The notes beneath the pieces are model-generated. The model had not been told where the DNA came from, did not search any database, and was given only the letters and a program-made list of their open reading frames with translations. A DNA stretch of 60,000 nt from Antedon mediterranea (taxonomy: Eukaryota; Echinodermata; Crinoidea; Comatulida; Antedonidae). This document shows, piece by piece, positions 57,526-60,000 of the stretch (within the stretch, counting starts at the first letter, position 1; the number at the start of each line of letters is the position of its first letter). The DNA lies in contig NC_092670.1 in NCBI RefSeq assembly GCF_964355755.1, forward strand, positions 37,189,795 to 37,249,794, written 5' to 3'. Position numbers and translations under genes: made by a program.

Positions 57526-57647
57526 TATCTACACTATCAAACTTTATGTGTGACAAAAATGTGATGTGCCCATATTTGGGCATATCACTACCGTATTTAG
57601 GCACACATTTTTTGTCAAACTAGTTTGATAGTGTATACAGAGCTTTA
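57526..57647. mobile_element. Short inverted-repeat element, family M, copy 10
   Basis: ATCTACACTATCAAACTTTATGTGTGACAA on the left (outer AGCTCTGT lost) and AACTAGTTTGATAGTGTATACAGAGCTTT on the right. Reverse orientation relative to copy 1. Confidence 0.82.
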
Positions 57648-57664
57648 AATTTAATGAAACAAAT

Positions 57665-57745
57665 ATGTTGTATTCATTCATTCAGTCATCCTTTATTTTG
57701 GGAAAAAAAAAAAATTCTCCATAGTTCAGTAACAAATTAGTGTAC
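57665..57745 (-). mobile_element. Possible LINE 3' tail
   Basis: On the minus strand CTATGGAGAATTT...CCCAAAATAAAGGATGACTG ends in AATGAATGAATA. A short 5'-truncated end. Confidence 0.45.
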
Positions 57746-58019
57746 ATTATTGCAAATATAACAAATACACATATAACAAATACATATATATGTAGATATA
57801 TAAAAAAATAAAAAAAACCTACGCTACATAGTCACGTGGTTAGAACAATAGCTTCATCCATCTACTATGTAGATTGTATTGATTGGGCGCATCTTGACGA
57901 TTGAAATCCTCCATTTTCATGCATATGTGATAGTTGAAATTAAATAGATTAGCATTCTATTTTGCACCCCTTTTTATGTCCTTATTTGGAAAGTGCAGTT
58001 TCTGTCACTGTCTGAGAAA

Positions 58020-58340
58020 ACCTGTGTCGACCGACTCCTTCCTGGTGAGGAAATTTGAATTGCAAAATCTAACATCCTACCACTAGTGAAACCGTCTTAT
58101 TACTTGCGTTTTGACAACCAACTTGAACCAATTATCTTGTTTGAACTTGCTGTCGTACGTGTACTTACGTAAATTGGGGTGGCATTGTAGCCGGGTGGGT
58201 AGTCTGGTTCGATCCTCTACACCTGGTGAGGAAATCTCAATTGATATTTCCTGGCATCCTTCCTGGTACACCAGATATAGAAACAATCTTGTTACATTTT
58301 GACAACCAACTTGAACAAATTATTTAATGTGAACTTTAGC
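58020..58340 (+). repeat. Direct repeat of about 190 bp around a tRNA-like SINE head
   Basis: CCTGGTGAGGAAAT..CATCCT..GTTTTGACAACCAACTTGAAC occurs at about 58,040-58,130 and 58,230-58,315. Between them GGGGTGGCATTGTAGCCGGG..GGTTCGATCC has A- and B-box character, so this is probably two tandem tails of one tRNA-SINE. Confidence 0.6.
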
Positions 58341-59478
58341 TGTTGTATGGTGACTTATAAGCTGTTATTGCTTATAGTGGTCAATCTGAAGATTGTGGTT
58401 TAGCTTGGACAGGGTTAATCCTGGTCACCTTAAGCTAGCTTGTTGTATTCTCATCAAAATGTAAAGAAAAAAAACAAAATGTTAATACATTAGTAAAATA
58501 TTAATCAGTAAATTTATTCCAAATGTAGACCAGAAAATTAAATTTAAAATACTTTTTTACAGACTGAATTAGTTAACTTAAATTAAATCACAAAGTATCA
58601 ATGTAAACAATTAACAACAGTACATTATATACTTAAATAAACAAGTAAATTTTATTGTATTAGCGTTGGTTAATTGTAAACATATATTTATTTGTATGGG
58701 TTATGTATTATATTATTTTTTATTTATTTTTGTTTTCTAATGTTTTTTATATGTTATATATTATATATTGTTATTTTAAAGGATGCACCTTTGTACTATA
58801 TGTGTACCCCCGATCTAAAGGTGTAAATCCAAATAAATAAATGTATTTGAATAGTAGTAACTGTGAAAAATATCAAATCACACACTCGTTGGAATCTAAA
58901 TTATTCTTTGTGTGGAGGAACTCTCAACTGTGTGTAAATTAACTTTGACAGCTAATTATTAAAATGTGTGAATCAGAGTCAACAATTGATTGTCATTGTT
59001 ACAATCGTACATTTTCATTGGTCAGTCAAGGGTCAACAAGTTTATTTTCCAATTGAACAGAAGCTGTTAGTGTTTGTTAGTTAATTATGAATTGATTGAT
59101 TGGTCATTGTCCATCAGTGATTGGGCCTTCATGATGTAGACTTTGTTAATGTTAGTTGATTATAGATTAATTAATTGGACAGATTAGCCATCAGTGATTG
59201 GTCGTTTATGATATACCTTGTCTTGTACAATCGTTTAACTTCTGATGGTTTAATTTACTAATTGGTCAAGTTTTGTATGAGGTCAGAAGTAATCCAAATA
59301 TAGCTGCAGGTCAAGTCCAATGACCATTAAATATTGTCCAGTTGAAAATTGAACAGTGTGTTATGTAATTGGTCATTAGCTAAGTACACTGTCATTCAAT
59401 TGGTCAGATTGTCTAGTGTGTGCTTATTGACGAGTACAGGAATGTAAATGTTTAGTAGAACAATTGCTAATAGTAGTA
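58341..59478. other. No exon seen
   Basis: AT-rich. A possible LINE 3' end (GGATGCACCTTTGTACTATA..GTGTACCCCCGATCTAAAGG..AAATAAATAAATG) lies at 58,780-58,845. TGATTGGTC..ATTAATTGGAC words repeat at 59,080-59,260. Confidence 0.5.
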
Positions 59479-59610
59479 AGGCTCAGTCTACACTATCAAA
59501 CTAGTTTGACAAAAACAGTTTGATGTGCCCATATATGGTAGTGATATGCCCAAATATGGTGGTGATATGACATCATCATGTCCATATGGGCACATCAAAT
59601 TTGTTTTTCA
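59479..59610. mobile_element. Short inverted-repeat element, family M, copy 11 (right end missing)
   Basis: AGGCTCAGTCTACACTATCA..AACTAGTTTGACAAAAA on the left, two AAATATGGTAGTGATATG-like units and the GACATCATCATGTCC palindrome. After GGGCACATCAAATTTG the right terminus is lost. Confidence 0.82.
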
Positions 59611-60000
59611 TTTAAAAAGTATTTTTATATTGTAGCATATCTTAAATTATTCATACCTCATGTTTTCACTGTTTATTCAACAATAACAAATGCGTGTATT
59701 GGTTTCACTTGAATACATTTTGTATGTATTCTTCAACATTATTTTTAAAAAAGACTAGAATATCTGTATAAAATAAGTAATAAATTCATAAAATATTTTG
59801 AATCTTTATTTTTAAAAAATGATTTACAAATTTTACCCATAATTTAAGCTACATAAATTGATTTTAGAAAAGAATGTTGCATATTTAAACTATATAAAAA
59901 TTAAATACTTGATATAAAAAGTAGACTGAAATATCCAGTATCAAGTTGCATAACAAAAAAATTAGGCTCTATAAAATTCTGAATGCTTGCATAAATGCCT
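59611..60000. other. No exon seen
   Basis: AT-rich to the window edge. Confidence 0.5.

Overview
The window is eukaryotic, animal nuclear DNA. It is AT-rich and dominated by introns, transposon fragments and tandem repeats. The only real protein-coding gene is a p160/SRC-family nuclear receptor coactivator (NCOA). Its bHLH and PAS exons and LXXLL boxes read cleanly across ten GT-AG exons on the + strand, from 40,818 to 52,767. A single NCOA-like gene with short exons, surrounded by tRNA- and 5S-derived SINEs, CR1/L2-type LINE tails and many short inverted-repeat transposons, suggests a marine invertebrate deuterostome. An echinoderm is the most plausible source. That assignment is inference from style and repeat recall, not a proof.

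Layout. 1-40.7 kb holds no convincing coding exon. It is upstream intergenic DNA or the long 5' part of the NCOA gene, because the first coding exon begins after a good splice acceptor and an untranslated exon probably lies further upstream. This part contains a foldback element (80-400), a 73-bp satellite split by a LINE (412-2,110), a GC-rich inverted-repeat element (2,755-3,480), a 134-bp array (8.6-9.3 kb), a 53-bp array of about 25 copies (9.6-10.97 kb), several SINEs and other inverted-repeat elements, and a CpG-rich block with regularly spaced palindromic CRE sites (37.1-38.7 kb).

40.8-52.8 kb is the gene. Exon 1 holds the start codon, exon 2 the bHLH, exons 3-5 PAS-A, exons 6-8 the linker and PAS-B, and exons 9-10 four LXXLL receptor-binding boxes plus a candidate CBP/p300-binding segment. 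The 2,364 nt of CDS seen here (788 codons) end at a splice donor in frame; the C-terminal exons are expected beyond 60,000. Each larger intron carries its own repeats: a 31-bp array in intron 6, a 5S-derived SINE in intron 7 and a duplicated splice acceptor in intron 8.

52.8-60 kb is intron 10. It contains a nested set: an outer inverted-repeat element, a foldback element inserted in it with perfect 91-bp ends and an 8-bp target duplication, and beside them a tRNA-SINE with a perfect 12-bp target duplication.

One short inverted-repeat family, with ends like AGCTCTGTCTACACTATCAA, occurs 11 times across the window and is the main shared theme outside the gene.
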